This document shows positions 46,581 through 57,743 of a DNA stretch of 64,000 bases, in pieces. A program made the position numbers and the translations under genes. How positions within the stretch are numbered: the first letter of the stretch is position 1; the number at the start of each line of letters is the position of its first letter. A model generated the notes under the pieces. The model had not been told where the DNA came from, did not search any database, and saw nothing but the letters and a program-made list of their open reading frames with translations. The DNA comes from Pochonia chlamydosporia 170 (lineage: Eukaryota > Ascomycota > Sordariomycetes > Hypocreales > Clavicipitaceae), in NCBI RefSeq assembly GCF_001653235.2, contig NC_035794.1, positions 1,922,001-1,986,000 on the forward strand. Direction: 5' to 3'.

Positions 46581-48050
46581 TGTATGCGCGATAACAAGAC
46601 GACGTGGGAGGTTTACAACGGGTATTCCAACGTAGGATACCTAGAAGTTGTCGTGTAGCCGACGGCTGTATCGACGGCTCGAGTAAGGAGTGCTACCGGG
46701 GTATCATCGCTGGCACTTGCAGACAAATAAGAAGGCGGGTCAAGCAATGCACTTCAAGGACGCTTCAAGGAGAAGAAAATATTGAAGAAAGAAATATTAG
46801 TACAAAATTCACTGCAACACCATGGTATAAGTCGTCTCGAATGGTAATTGTCAATGGCAAGGCCTATTAGACGTGATGCTGATGAAGAAGCTGACTAGGT
46901 AAATCGAGCTTCCGTCAGCACTGCCTTCTCCATTATGGTAGGAGTAGTAGCCACGATGGCATTTGTGGGGCCCTTGACCTGTTGACAGATGGCCAACAAA
47001 GCACCTACCATCAAGGCCCGAGTTGTGATAATTTGCCGCAGATTATCCGAATCTTGCCCCACTTGTGACAAAGTTTCCACACGTGATGATAGGTGAGCAA
47101 ATGACAGCAGAACCAGGCTAGGCCGAAAATAGACTGGCGCAAAAATGATGCCAGTGGATGTTGTCAAGCTTCAACTGTCTTGTGCTGGTTTATAAGTATT
47201 CGTCGATGACTGTCAATAGATTATTGGATTGCCTGCGGCTAACATTGAGGGCCACACCAGACTGTTGCCTTGGCGTTTACAGGTTCGACCGCGCAATGTG
47301 GAGTAATGCAACAATCATAGCTTGATTACCATTACTCATTCACACTGACGGACACAGGTAAGAGTGCCTTTTGGCTTTGGAATCGCCGCAACGGCCATGA
47401 ATCCTGCTTGTAGATCCATGTCCGGTCCTGTTTTGCTCGTCTTGGACTGTCATGCAAACATAAATCATGGTTCTACAAATTGCATCATCGTGTGTACACT
47501 GCGGAGTTCCCATCAGCAAGACGGCCATGGATGCATCCCGAGGCATCGGGGAAATGGCAACTAAAGTCATGCGACTCTTCAATGTTGCAGCCAATCTCGT
47601 GTTTTCAGAACTGAATTAACTACCTAGGTACGCGAGTGTATGACTACTGGAATGTATCTACGACGGCAAATTATCAAGCTGCAATCAAGTATCTGGTGCT
47701 GAATGTCTGGTATGTATGTCTTCTGTAGGCCCTCTAATATACCGGACCGCTGTTCGATATCGCGCTATTGACGCTGGGCAGCTTGTTAAAAGGAGTCGTG
47801 CCGGTCAAGGATAAAATCTAGTCGTCATCAAGTGCAACAGGGTCTGCCGCTATGCCCATCATGGTGGTCACAGCATGGATGAGCACCAATGTGTCACAAG
47901 AGCGACAATTGTAAGAGGTAAATTTCGGGTAGAATCACGTAGAAGATCAGCTGTCGCGTTCTGATTTGCGAGTTGCTGAATGATCGTTCTTGGCGACGAT
48001 TAATATGTGTTGTGTGGGAGTTTCCTAGATGCTCATGCACGACTGAAGGG

Positions 48051-48083
48051 AGGGACAAGTGAGGGACAAGTGAGGGACAAGTG
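48051..48083. repeat. tandem repeat, 3 x 11 bp (AGGGACAAGTG)
   Basis: Three perfect head-to-tail copies of AGGGACAAGTG, followed by a partial copy AGGGCAGGG. Non-coding. Confidence 0.9.
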
Positions 48084-48550
48084 AGGGCAGGGCGGGACTG
48101 GAATATTGAGATGATTTAGTCTTACATAGGAAGAAGATTCAATGTTACATGTACATGTAGCACTTGACTGCTGCGTGTAGCCAACATTTAAACATTCTAA
48201 GTTAGAAGGGAAGCACTGCAGGATTTCTATCAGATTCCTTGCGGAGAACATGAAAGTCTCGGCCGAAATACTGAAAATTGAAGCGAAGATATGGCGCCTC
48301 GGCCCATGTCCATCAAGGAGTCAAGGACTGTCCATGTCACAATGTGCCACTCCGGGACGAAGGCTTGTGTCCAAGGCCCAAACCGTCGGGTTCAGTATCA
48401 ACCTAGTTTCATGGCGAGAGGGTTCTGATTTCTGAATACACCAAGTATTGGCACTTCTTTCTGTGCTGCAAACAGTCCAGTGCGGTACTTTGGGGTGCAG
48501 CATGTTGCGGTAAGCAGCCTGGCCGAGTTTCCATTTCTCTGATTTGAGTG

Positions 48551-48583
48551 CATGTGCAGTATATACCTAGGTACATGTGCAGT
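48551..48583. repeat. 10-bp direct repeats flanking a TACCTAGGTA palindrome
   Basis: CATGTGCAGT occurs at 48551-48560 and again at 48574-48583. Between them is a 13-bp core, ATA followed by the palindrome TACCTAGGTA. The arrangement looks like a target-site duplication around a very small insertion. Confidence 0.8.
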
Positions 48584-48612
48584 CTGGTCAGAGTAAATAT
48601 TTATATTTGAGG

Positions 48613-48743
48613 GTTCATGTTCAATGTTGCCTTGATCCCTGGCTGCAGATGAACATTGAAGAGCACTTGAGCCCCGCTGCCTGTCGTCAATGCGGAATCG
48701 AGGATCGGATCTTGCAGCACCAGATCCCCCATTGAACATGAAC
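48613..48743. repeat. 14-bp inverted repeat with ATTGAAC repeats
   Basis: GTTCATGTTCAATG (48613-48626) is exactly complementary to CATTGAACATGAAC (48730-48743), with 103 bp between. The right arm runs on into further ATTGAACATTGAAC copies to about 48760, and another GAACATTGAA lies at 48651-48660. Confidence 0.85.
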
Positions 48744-48995
48744 ATTGAACATTGAACATCGAAGGAATTAGCACCAGACGGCATGGGCTCCGGACATGAC
48801 GTCTGGTACGGAGTAAATGTTCCACAATCCAGAGTCTAGACCATGCCCATCGGACGTGGACGTGGATCCATGTGCTCGGTGTGTGGTGGTCTGGTCCAGT
48901 TTGTTGGTTTGTCTCCTTCCAGACTTGACCTCGAGTCTGGTCAATTGCTGCTTCCCTGTCGAGTGCAGAGGGGAATATGGGCTCACTATTGAATT

Positions 48996-49023
48996 GACAC
49001 CAGACACCAGACACCAGACACCT
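48996..49023. repeat. tandem repeat, 4 x 7 bp (GACACCA)
   Basis: Three exact copies of GACACCA and a fourth GACACCT. It is the densest instance of the ACCAGAC motif scattered through gene-poor parts of the window. Confidence 0.85.
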
Positions 49024-49322
49024 GATGTCTACAACCTGCACAAGCATGATTGTTTCCAAAAGCCACCACCATGCTAAAGTGTGGAGAATCAAGGTATGGC
49101 AAAAAGAGCAGTCTTCAAGCTTCTTGGCCTTTTTGGTCCCATGAGCTAGCTCTGGACTACCAGACTTGAACACTTATATTCTCAGTGTACCCGCCCCGGG
49201 AAATGTCAACTGGTATTTGCCCACGCTCACACAGGTCGCGAAGTACTTCCCCACGGCCCCGAAAACTACAAGGAGCTTTGGTGGTCGTATTCGATGTTCA
49301 GCGATAGCATTTCCTGACGGAT

Positions 49323-52300
49323 ATGCGCGTGGATATGCGTATGGATTTGGGGGCAGGGGAAGCATTGCTTCCCAATGGTGACAAGAGTACCAGCTCAAGG
49401 GCACGGAGGCCAGTCAAGTTGGTGACGGAGGCAGTTCGGGAGTGCGAAGCTTTCAAGTAAGATATGAGATACCCAGCGGAATTACCAACCCCCTCTTTTC
49501 TTTTTTTGGGTATTCCAATTTACTCACAATATATAGATACGCGCCTTTTTTCACCACTGACTTTCGCATAAATCAGAGTGGTCGCCCTATGCCAAGTTCT
49601 GAGTTGACCACTTCCAGCGACAGTGTTTTGACGGGGCTTGCGAAGCTCGGCCTCTATCAGACAGGAACTGAGCGTGCATTTATTTCTCTTTTTGACACAA
49701 ACTATCAGTACATAGTAGCTGAAGCAACCTTGTCAACACCTCTGACTCCTGGATTGCCCAGTGACAAGTGTCCAACTCGCCTCTTGTTATGTGGCAATGC
49801 AATCCCTCGCAACCATGGAGCTTGTGAACATGTGCTATATACTACAAATTACCCAGGTTCGATACAACCGCACAAGGAGCTGGAGCTGTCCCTGACACTT
49901 GTGCCTGATCTTCTTACCGACGACCGGTTCTCGTCGAAGCCATACTGCCGGATTGGAGAGTCCCCGCAGTTCTACGCTGCAGTACCTATACGAACAAATA
50001 AAGGAATAAATATCGGTACCTATTCTCTCCGAAGTTCTAATAAATTATTAGGCGATTGGAATGATGAATGCACACGCAGCCTGAAGGAAATTTCAAGCTC
50101 CATCATGGACTACTTTGAAGCCAATAGGTCTAGACATGCGTATCGGCGGAATGAGCGTGTAAATAGAGGACTGGGTTCTTTTATTGAAGGAAAATCTACT
50201 CTTTCTTGCTGGCAACAGGGACCCAATGTGAAGGCATTTGAGGACAACTCCAAGTTCGAGGGCGGCTTGGACACTATGCAACAACGATTTGAGAGCCAAG
50301 GCGTGGCACAGAACGGAGACGAACCGGAACATTCTGCCACGGCCGCATACGCATCAGGTATTGGAGCGTCAGACTTCGCCAAGTTTCCTACCGAGGGGCC
50401 CCCTGGAGGTCACGAAAGCCCCTTCTTTTGCGTCGTCGCGCCAGCTTCAGAACCGTTTTGAAGCAGCCCAACCTGGTTACCTTGGGCCCTACGAGCCAGA
50501 TAGCCAGACAGGCTTGCGTGAAAACGACCGGAGTGCTATATTTTCAAAAGCTGCCAACATTATTCGAGAATCTTTTGAAATAGAGGGTTGCTTATTCTTC
50601 GATGTCACAGTGGGCTCGTATAGAGCTCCTACTGTTCAGTCACCATCCGGTAATGGTGGGGGTGAGAGACCATCAAGCCGACTCTCTTCAGCAAGCAGCA
50701 GCGATGACCAGCTTTTCTCATTACCAGCGGAAGATCACGATGTCATGTGCGAGCTGCTCGGTTTTTCCACATCTGACGGGTCAAGCATAAACAGGCGCAG
50801 ACTGGCGCAAAGCGAAGGAAATCTACCCAAGCAGTTCCTAGCAAAGCTGCTTCGCCGATATCCTGAAGGCAAGATTTTCAACTTTGATGCCGTTGGAGAG
50901 TTGCAATCCAGTGATTCCTCAGATGACGATCGTGGGCCATGTACCACGGTTAACGATCTGTCGCGTCCGTCCAGACATGACAATGACATTAGCGCATCCA
51001 CGACCACGGAGGGCCGAGAGAACAAAGAAAGGCAACCCCGCCGTCTAAGGGAAGGTGCCTTAATTCATAAAATGTTTGCATTCGCCCGTAGCGTAGCCTT
51101 CATACCAGTTTGGGACTCGAAGAGAGAGCGGTGGTTTGCAGGCGGCTTTGCATATACGCAAACTGCAGCAAGAGCCTTCACCGTTGAAGGCGAACTTAGT
51201 CTTCTGAAGGGGTTTTCTAACTTGATTACTGCTGAAGTCCATAAACTCGAGACTCAGCAAGTTAATCAGGCGAAGTCAGACGCATTAGGGTCGCTATCTC
51301 ACGAACTACGATCTCCTTTACACGGTGTGGTCCTTGGCATTGAGCTCCTCAACGATACGGACCTCACCGTTTTTCAAGGGAACGCAACGCATACAATTGA
51401 AACATGCTGTCGGACCCTTATGGATACTATTGACCAAATTCTTGACTATGCAAAGGTCAATAGTTTTGCAGCACCACACAAGCAAGCGTCTACAGTGACC
51501 CCTTGGCGGCTAAGACAGAGAGCAGGTTCGGCACACTTTGGCAAAAGGAGCCTGTACCTGAATGCGAGGTTCGATGGACTAGTAGAGGAAGTCATGGAAA
51601 CCGTGTTTGCGGGTTTCAACTTCCAGTACATGTCCGTGAGACAACTGTCTAGGCACGATGCGTGGATGACACAAACTGACGAAATCGCCCATAACCAGAT
51701 GGATGCCGCACAAGCCATGGAGCAACTTGGACCTGGTGTTGGGGACACACGCGACGGAGGACAGAGGCTACACTTCGGGGACGTATCGGTCTACTTGCAG
51801 GTTGATCAAACTTGTAATTGGATGTTCCACTTACCCGGGGGTGCAATTCGACGCATTATATTGAACTTGTTTAGTAACTCGCTCAAATTTACAACCCAGG
51901 GTGCCATCTGGGTCTCACTGAGCCAAGAAAAAGCGTCGGCGAAGCGGACAAGAACAGAACGTGAACGCATCATTACATTATCAGTTCAGGATACAGGTCG
52001 GGGTATTGGCCAAGACTATATGCAATACAGATTATTCCAACCCTTTGCTCAAGAAAATGACCTTTCACCCGGAACGGGACTAGGCTTGAGTCTTGCCAAG
52101 AAAATTGTATCACAGCTTCATGGCCAGATCTCGGTTCAAAGTCAAGTTGACGTTGGGACAAGGATTACCGTTCATTTACCACTCGCGCAGTCCCCGGCAA
52201 ATACTGATAAAACCAAGGAGGACCAGGACTTTGAGGATCAAGTTCAAGAGCTCACTGGCTTACGCGTCCAACTGGCTGGCTTTTCCACCGTGAAAATCGC

Positions 52301-53305
52301 AGAGAGGAATAAACTTGCCATGGTGGAGGACATTTGCCGGAATTCACTCCACATGGAAGTAGTTTCGCCTGACATAGGTGGGCAGTTGGCACCGGACATA
52401 GTTCTTTGGTTAGAATATGCGCTTCCAGAATCATTCGGCGAGCTCTCCGATTTTACTAAAACGCCAAACGTGGTCATCTGCCGGGATGCTCTTGCGGCGT
52501 ACCGCCGATTTAGTATTCATGAATCTGCCGGTTATGAGGGTGTATTCGATTTCATATCGCAGCCGTAGGTCTAACCTCCCCCATTGCTCAACTCGAAACC
52601 AGTCTCTAACAAAAAATGGATAGAATCGGGCCTCGTAAGTTAGCGAAGTCGATACAACTCGCCTACAAACATTGGATGAGCCTACCTAAAATCCCCTCGC
52701 CGCCTGTCAAGCCGCCCAGGTCCCCTAAGTCCAACAGTTTGTATGGTGTCCGGCTGAATGACGAGGCTGTTGCACCGGTTCAGCCATCGAACCCCATGCC
52801 GTTCACAGAATCGGCTGCCAACCCGGAGTTAATAAACCCCCAGCCACAACATACAAGCCCGACTCTGGCTCGGACTGTGTTGGTCTCCGATGCGAGCTTA
52901 GTGTGTAAGAAGCCCGCCATTGCCAATAAAATCTTACTTGTTGATGATAATCACATCAACTTGAAGATATTGTCCGCATACATGGGCAAGCTCGGTCGGC
53001 CGCACGAAGCCGTTGTGAATGGTAGAGAAGCACGCGATACGTATATACAGAACCCAGACTGCTTTGTAGCCATTCTAATGGATATTTCCATGCCCGTCAT
53101 GGACGGCCTTGAGGCCACAAGACAACTTCGGAATTTTGAGCGTCACAATCAATTGCGGCCAGTTGCCATTCTCGCCTTGACGGGACTGGCGTCTCACACG
53201 ACGCAGAGGGAGGCATCTGAGAGCGGAGTAGACATATTTTTGACGAAACCGGTGCGCTTAGTGGCCTTGAGGGAAGCCATGGAATTGATGAGAGTCTTCT
53301 CTTAG
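49323..53305 (+). CDS. hybrid histidine kinase (GAF-like sensor, HisKA, HATPase, receiver)
   Basis: I model four exons, 49323..49456, 49537..50357, 50419..52564 and 52624..53305 (1260 aa), which restore one frame from three open frames that look separate. Exon 1 supplies VTEAVRECEAFKYAPF, a typical start of the fungal kinase sensor region; in-frame ATGs are at 49323, 49335 and 49341. The N-terminal half has GAF-like segments (LTGLAKLGLYQTGTERAFISLFD; later FSKAANIIRESFEIEGCLFFD). Kinase core: SHELRSPLHG with phosphoacceptor H613, N-box NLFSNSLKF (N801), DTGRGIG (843) and GTGLGLSL (870). The receiver has LVDDNHINL and MDISMPVMDG (D1187). The 59-nt last intron joins FDFISQP to IGPRKLAKSI, a junction conserved in this class. 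Intron 2 (61 nt, GTATTG...CGAAAG) lacks a clear branch site, so a frameshift there is the alternative. Role: osmotic, oxidative or host-signal sensing via a phosphorelay, by family. Confidence 0.88.
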
Positions 53306-53727
53306 AATGCACGAACGAGACGTCAGTTGACAAACAGGCAGGTGGGATCAACATTACTAGATATCCGAGGAGTTAGCGTCCATTCTTTAGTACCTACGAA
53401 TTGCCCCTACACCGAAATGCTTCAACTTCAAGGCTACCGATGAAAGAGATATTTCCGTCAAATTCCTCGTACATGTCTGGTAGTGGGAGCACAAGAGTGA
53501 CAAACGCAGTTCTGAAAGGCCGGGATTCTATTACTTGACCAAAATGAAATAGTCTAACAAAGTCCAATGCAGCTGATCAAAGGAGCCTGAGCCTATATGG
53601 GGAATTTTGGATCGAGTCGTTGTAAATTGATGCTCGTCATCGGGCTGTAGAATAGTCGGAGCATTCCTCGCCAATACTAACGGCCAACAGGAAATGAGAC
53701 TCGTTGGGTCCTGGAGAAAGATGCAAA

Positions 53728-53759
53728 GTTGAGTTGGGTTGAGTTGAGTTGAGTTGAGT
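53728..53759. repeat. GTTGA pentamer microsatellite
   Basis: Six consecutive GTTGA-type units, one of them GTTGG. Non-coding. Confidence 0.85.
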
Positions 53760-53870
53760 GTACATTGGAGATTGACGGAGGTCGTTGCTGTGGCGCAAAG
53801 GGACTCAAGGGTCAGATTAGCCACGCCAGCCACAGCAGTGTCAAGAGTGGATCTACGGTGGTAAGCACTT

Positions 53871-53928
53871 TACGCGTCAAACACTTTACGCCTGACAAGT
53901 CGCGTCAACGGTCGATTCAAAAACGCGT
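53871..53928. promoter_or_regulatory. ACGCGT-type (MCB-like) sites in the MCM5 promoter
   Basis: TTTACGCGTCAAA and, 50 bp on, AAAACGCGTCGG lie 210-265 bp upstream of the MCM5 start. ACGCGT is the MluI cell-cycle box bound by MBF (Mbp1/Swi6) in yeasts, and MCM genes are known G1/S targets. Function is inferred from motif and position. Confidence 0.55.
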
Positions 53929-54135
53929 CGGTTTCGCGTAAGTCCAGTTGCCCTAGTAAATGACATTAAATGACATTTGCGACCCTTGCTTGGCTTGACA
54001 TTGACCAAAGCCCCTCCATTTGCAAACTGCATACTCCGTATTCCAGCCTTGAGCATTCTTCACATTCGGACGCCACCCAGAAATTCTGCGTATTCTGCAG
54101 AATTGCCAGTCCGCAGGTCCCCAGAAGAATTCATC

Positions 54136-56486
54136 ATGGATCGCCAATCGGTTTATTCAGCGCACGTTTACGAGCCCAGTTACGGTGAAAACGGCGACAC
54201 ACGACTTCAACTGTTGCAGCAGCTGGAAACATTCATTCTAGACTTTCGACTTGACAATAATTTTGTCTACCGGTACGTCGGGCATCACACATCATCTATC
54301 GAATGCGATGTTCAATCTCTAACCCCTATAACTAGTGATCAACTACGAGAGAATGCTCTTCTCAAGCGATTCTACTGCGATGTCAACATCAGCGACCTAA
54401 TCAACTTCAACGAGGAGCTCGCTCATAAGCTAGCCTCTGAACCTGCCGACATAATCCCCCTCGTCAGTTGACCTGCCCGGCACCATGAGATTGACAACAC
54501 AGAGCCTAACTGTAAGAGTAGTTCGAGGCTGCCCTCAAAAAATGTACACATCGAATCGTCTTCCCCCACGAGAAGGAGGTCAACCTTCCCGATCACCAAC
54601 TCCTTCTCCATTCCGATGCGGACGACGTGTCAATCCGTAACCTAGATTCCATGACTATTGCGAGGCTTGTCCGTGTACCCGGTATTGTCATTGGCGCTTC
54701 TGTCATGTCATCCAAGGCCACAGAGCTGCACATCCAGTGCCGCAACTGTCAGTTTCAGGAGACCATTCCTGTCTTGGGTGGCTTTACCGGTGTAACGCTC
54801 CCTAGGCAATGCGGTCGAAAGCGAATCCCCAACGACCCAACCGCAAAGTGTCCCCTGGATCCTTATTTTGTCATGCATGAGAAGTCACAATTTGTTGACC
54901 AGCAAATTATCAAGTTACAAGAAGCACCGGATCAGGTACCTGTTGGCGAGTTGCCGCGCCACGTCCTCGTCTCTGCTGATAGATACCTTACAAACCGTGT
55001 TGTCCCTGGATCAAGGTGCACGGTCATGGGTATCTTCTCAATCTACCAAAACAAGGCATCCAAGAACTCGTCAACCAGCGGGGCAGTTGCCATCCGGACT
55101 CCGTACCTAAGAGCGGTTGGCATCCAGACCGACTTGGATCATACTGCCAAGGGACATGTCACGTACAGCGAGGAAGAGGAGCAAGAGTTCTTGGAAATGA
55201 GCCGACGGCCGGATCTGTACAACATCATGGCGGACTGCATCGCACCCTCAATCTACGGAAATCGCGACATCAAGAAGTCTATTCTTTGTCTGCTGCTAGG
55301 TGGATCGAAGAAGATCCTTCCGGACGGTATGAAGTTGAGAGGCGACATCAACGTACTGCTTCTTGGCGACCCTGGTACGGCAAAGTCGCAACTTCTCAAG
55401 TTTGTGGAGAAGGCGGCACCAATCTCCATCTACACATCCGGTAAAGGTTCTTCCGCAGCAGGTCTGACGGCTTCCGTCCAACGAGACCAATCTTCGAGAG
55501 AATTCTATCTAGAAGGCGGTGCCATGGTTTTGGCTGACGGTGGTGTGGTGTGCATTGACGAGTTTGACAAGATGAGGGACGAAGACCGTGTCGCAATCCA
55601 CGAAGCCATGGAGCAGCAGACCATTTCGATTGCCAAGGCCGGCATCACCACCATCCTCAATGCCAGAACATCTGTGCTGGCAGCAGCCAACCCCATCTTT
55701 GGTCGCTATGATGACATGAAGACGCCCGGAGAGAATATTGACTTTCAAACCACAATCTTGTCCCGTTTTGACATGATCTTCATTGTCAAGGACGAGCACA
55801 CCCGCGAGAAGGATGAGAGAATAGCCAAGCACGTAATGGGTATTCACATGGATGGTCGCGGTGCCGAAGAGGTCGCCGAGTCCGAGATTCCGGTTGACAA
55901 GATGAGACGATACATCACATACTGCAAGACGTATGTACCCTCCCGCCTGCCCTAATTCTTGCGAATATGAATGCCCTACTAACCCTTCTCTAGGCGATGC
56001 GCACCTCGTCTCAGCCCCGAAGCAGCGGAAAAACTCTCATCGCATTTCGTCTCAATACGACGTCAAGTTCACGCCGCGGAACTCGAAGCCAACACCCGCT
56101 CATCCATTCCCATCACAGTCCGTCAACTCGAAGCCATTGTCCGTATCACGGAGTCTCTCGCCAAAATGACTCTCTCACCAATTGCCACGGAGGAGCATGT
56201 TGACGAAGCCATTCGCCTGTTCCTTTGCTCCACCATGGATGCCGTCAACCAGGGTTCCAATCAGGGTAGTCGCGAGTTGAATGAGGAAGTGAATCGTCTT
56301 GAAGTTGAGCTCAAGCGTCGATTACCGATCGGATGGAGCACAAGTTTGGCTACACTGAGAAGAGAAATGGTGGAGGGTAAAGGGTATAGTGAGCAGGCGC
56401 TGAACAGGGCGCTTATGGTGCTACAGCGACGGGATACAATTATGTTTAGGAATTCGGGTGCACAGGTATATCGACACGGAGCTTAA
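54136..56486 (+). CDS. MCM5: MCM5 replicative helicase subunit (Cdc46)
   Basis: Four exons, 54136..54272, 54336..54462, 54522..55930 and 55994..56486, encode 721 aa. MCM5 is one subunit of the MCM2-7 ring loaded at origins and the motor of the CMG helicase. The N-terminus ([34 protein letters not shown]) is typical of MCM5. The zinc-binding set is CRNC...C...C, ending in CPLDPY (about 130-170). Walker [10 protein letters not shown] has K376; Walker B is [10 protein letters not shown]; the arginine-finger region ends LSRFD. The last exon carries the C-terminal winged-helix part ([15 protein letters not shown] helices, [24 protein letters not shown]). Intron 1 (63 nt) has no in-frame stop, so reading through it would add 21 false residues. 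Other introns are 59 and 63 nt; the second has an unusual GTCAGT donor. Confidence 0.96.
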
Positions 56487-57743
56487 TTACGAGTGATGTG
56501 GGGTGTGGAAGGGCATGATTGTTTTGTTTTTAACGACGATGTATTTGTCTGGGGGATCATGGCTTGTTTGTGAATAAGGCTAGGCGCTTGGGTTTATGGT
56601 GGAATAGTTATGGCAAATGACTTGGTTTCATTATGTTCTACGAGTGGCAATACGTACATGTGAAGGCCTGATGCAACGACACAATCGGGTCATCGAAGAC
56701 ACCATGTTACTCTATAAGCTGCTTCTTGACTGCTACTGAGATTGAATATCTGTGTCTGATGCCCATCAAAGATGTCGTAGTCTCACATCAACAGCAATCG
56801 GCGGACCACATTCGCCAACACCAAACAGTAAGTCGCACCATCATCAACCACACGATTCTCCATGCAAGGCTGCCAGTTCCACCAGGCTGAAGAACACATC
56901 AACTCCACAAGTCGTCAACCCTTGATGGTTCATCCCACTCCCAGCCCATATTACCACAACACCCACAATCCTCCTACTTCCGGTGTAGATGTCGTGCAGT
57001 GGCTTTACCCATCCGCGGGACGGCCCGCATGTGTCCACGGAACATGGAGTGACTTGAAGTACAAGATGACGCTTGTGGTGCCAAAAGGTGGTGACCATCT
57101 GACTTGGACATGCAGCAATTGTGTGCTGGGCATCCGCTTCCATTGGCTGAGCCGTCTGTTGGGTGTGATGCGCTTTGCCTCTGCAGCGCAACATGGCATC
57201 ACCAATGAGTAGCCTTGGTTGTTCCATGGAAGCGTTTTGCGTCCTTTGGGCTGAGTGCTTGCCTGACAGTTTGTTGGTTGGCTTTGCGGTTGAGAAGAGA
57301 GTTGCGGTCAAGCCTTGCTGATGGTGTTGAGATGTGAGGCTCTGAATGAGTTGGAAGTTGCAGCCTTACTGGATTGTGCTGCGTTGGTGTTGAAGTCTGA
57401 CGTGGCGATGGGTGATGCTGTGAGGTTTTGTGCACTGCCATGATGGTCGGACTTGGGGCCTGTACTCGGTGAAGCCTGAGTAATGTCCTCTGATAACAAT
57501 GGAAATTTAGCAAACGCTGCTGTTGAGAGTTGATACGGACATGTGATGGTAAGTAGATGGTGAGGTTTAGCTCTCTAACGCAATGATAGAGTTGCGTATC
57601 CTGAAATCACCAAGGCAGTGCCGGAATAACGAAACGAAAGTTCATGAGACAAACACGTGCAACTTAAGATACGGACACTTGGAAGAAGAAGAAACTTTTA
57701 TTCCGTCTCGCTGATAGACATTTCGTAGCAAGTATACAGATGA
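56487..57743. other. convergent intergenic region
   Basis: 1.26 kb with no supported gene. A 155-codon minus-strand frame (56844-57311) and a 116-codon + frame overlap each other and have no recognisable features. Confidence 0.5.

Larger units (their letters stand above)
46581..49322. other. 2.7-kb gene-poor region with short repeats
   Basis: No gene is supported. It contains two TACCTAGGTA palindromes (47621-47630, 48564-48573), an 11-bp tandem repeat (48051-48083), an inverted repeat (48613-48626 with 48730-48743) next to ATTGAAC repeats, and a 7-bp tandem repeat (48996-49023). These are listed separately. Open frames here are short and unrecognised. Confidence 0.5.
53306..54135. other. 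intergenic region upstream of MCM5
   Basis: 830 bp with no supported gene. It includes a GTTGA pentamer repeat (53728-53759) and TACTCCGTA at 54032-54040. A repeated ACTTTACGCGTCAAAC/ACTTTACGCCTGAC stretch near 53868-53898 contains two ACGCGT (MCB-type) cores, at 53872 and 53923, which in yeasts bind the G1/S factor MBF; that fits an MCM gene promoter. Confidence 0.5.

Noticed and set aside
48051..49023. Possible CRISPR-like or satellite array
   Set aside because: Repeat units are 7-14 bp with no regular spacers, and the genome is fungal. These are simple tandem and inverted repeats.
50340..50461. Frameshift in the histidine kinase
   Set aside because: A 61-nt GT...AG intron (50358-50418) of the correct phase removes the shift, and the total of four exons is divisible by three. 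Kept only as an alternative.
56844..57311. 155-codon minus-strand open frame after MCM5
   Set aside because: It overlaps a 116-codon frame on the other strand, has no domain and lies in a convergent 3' region.
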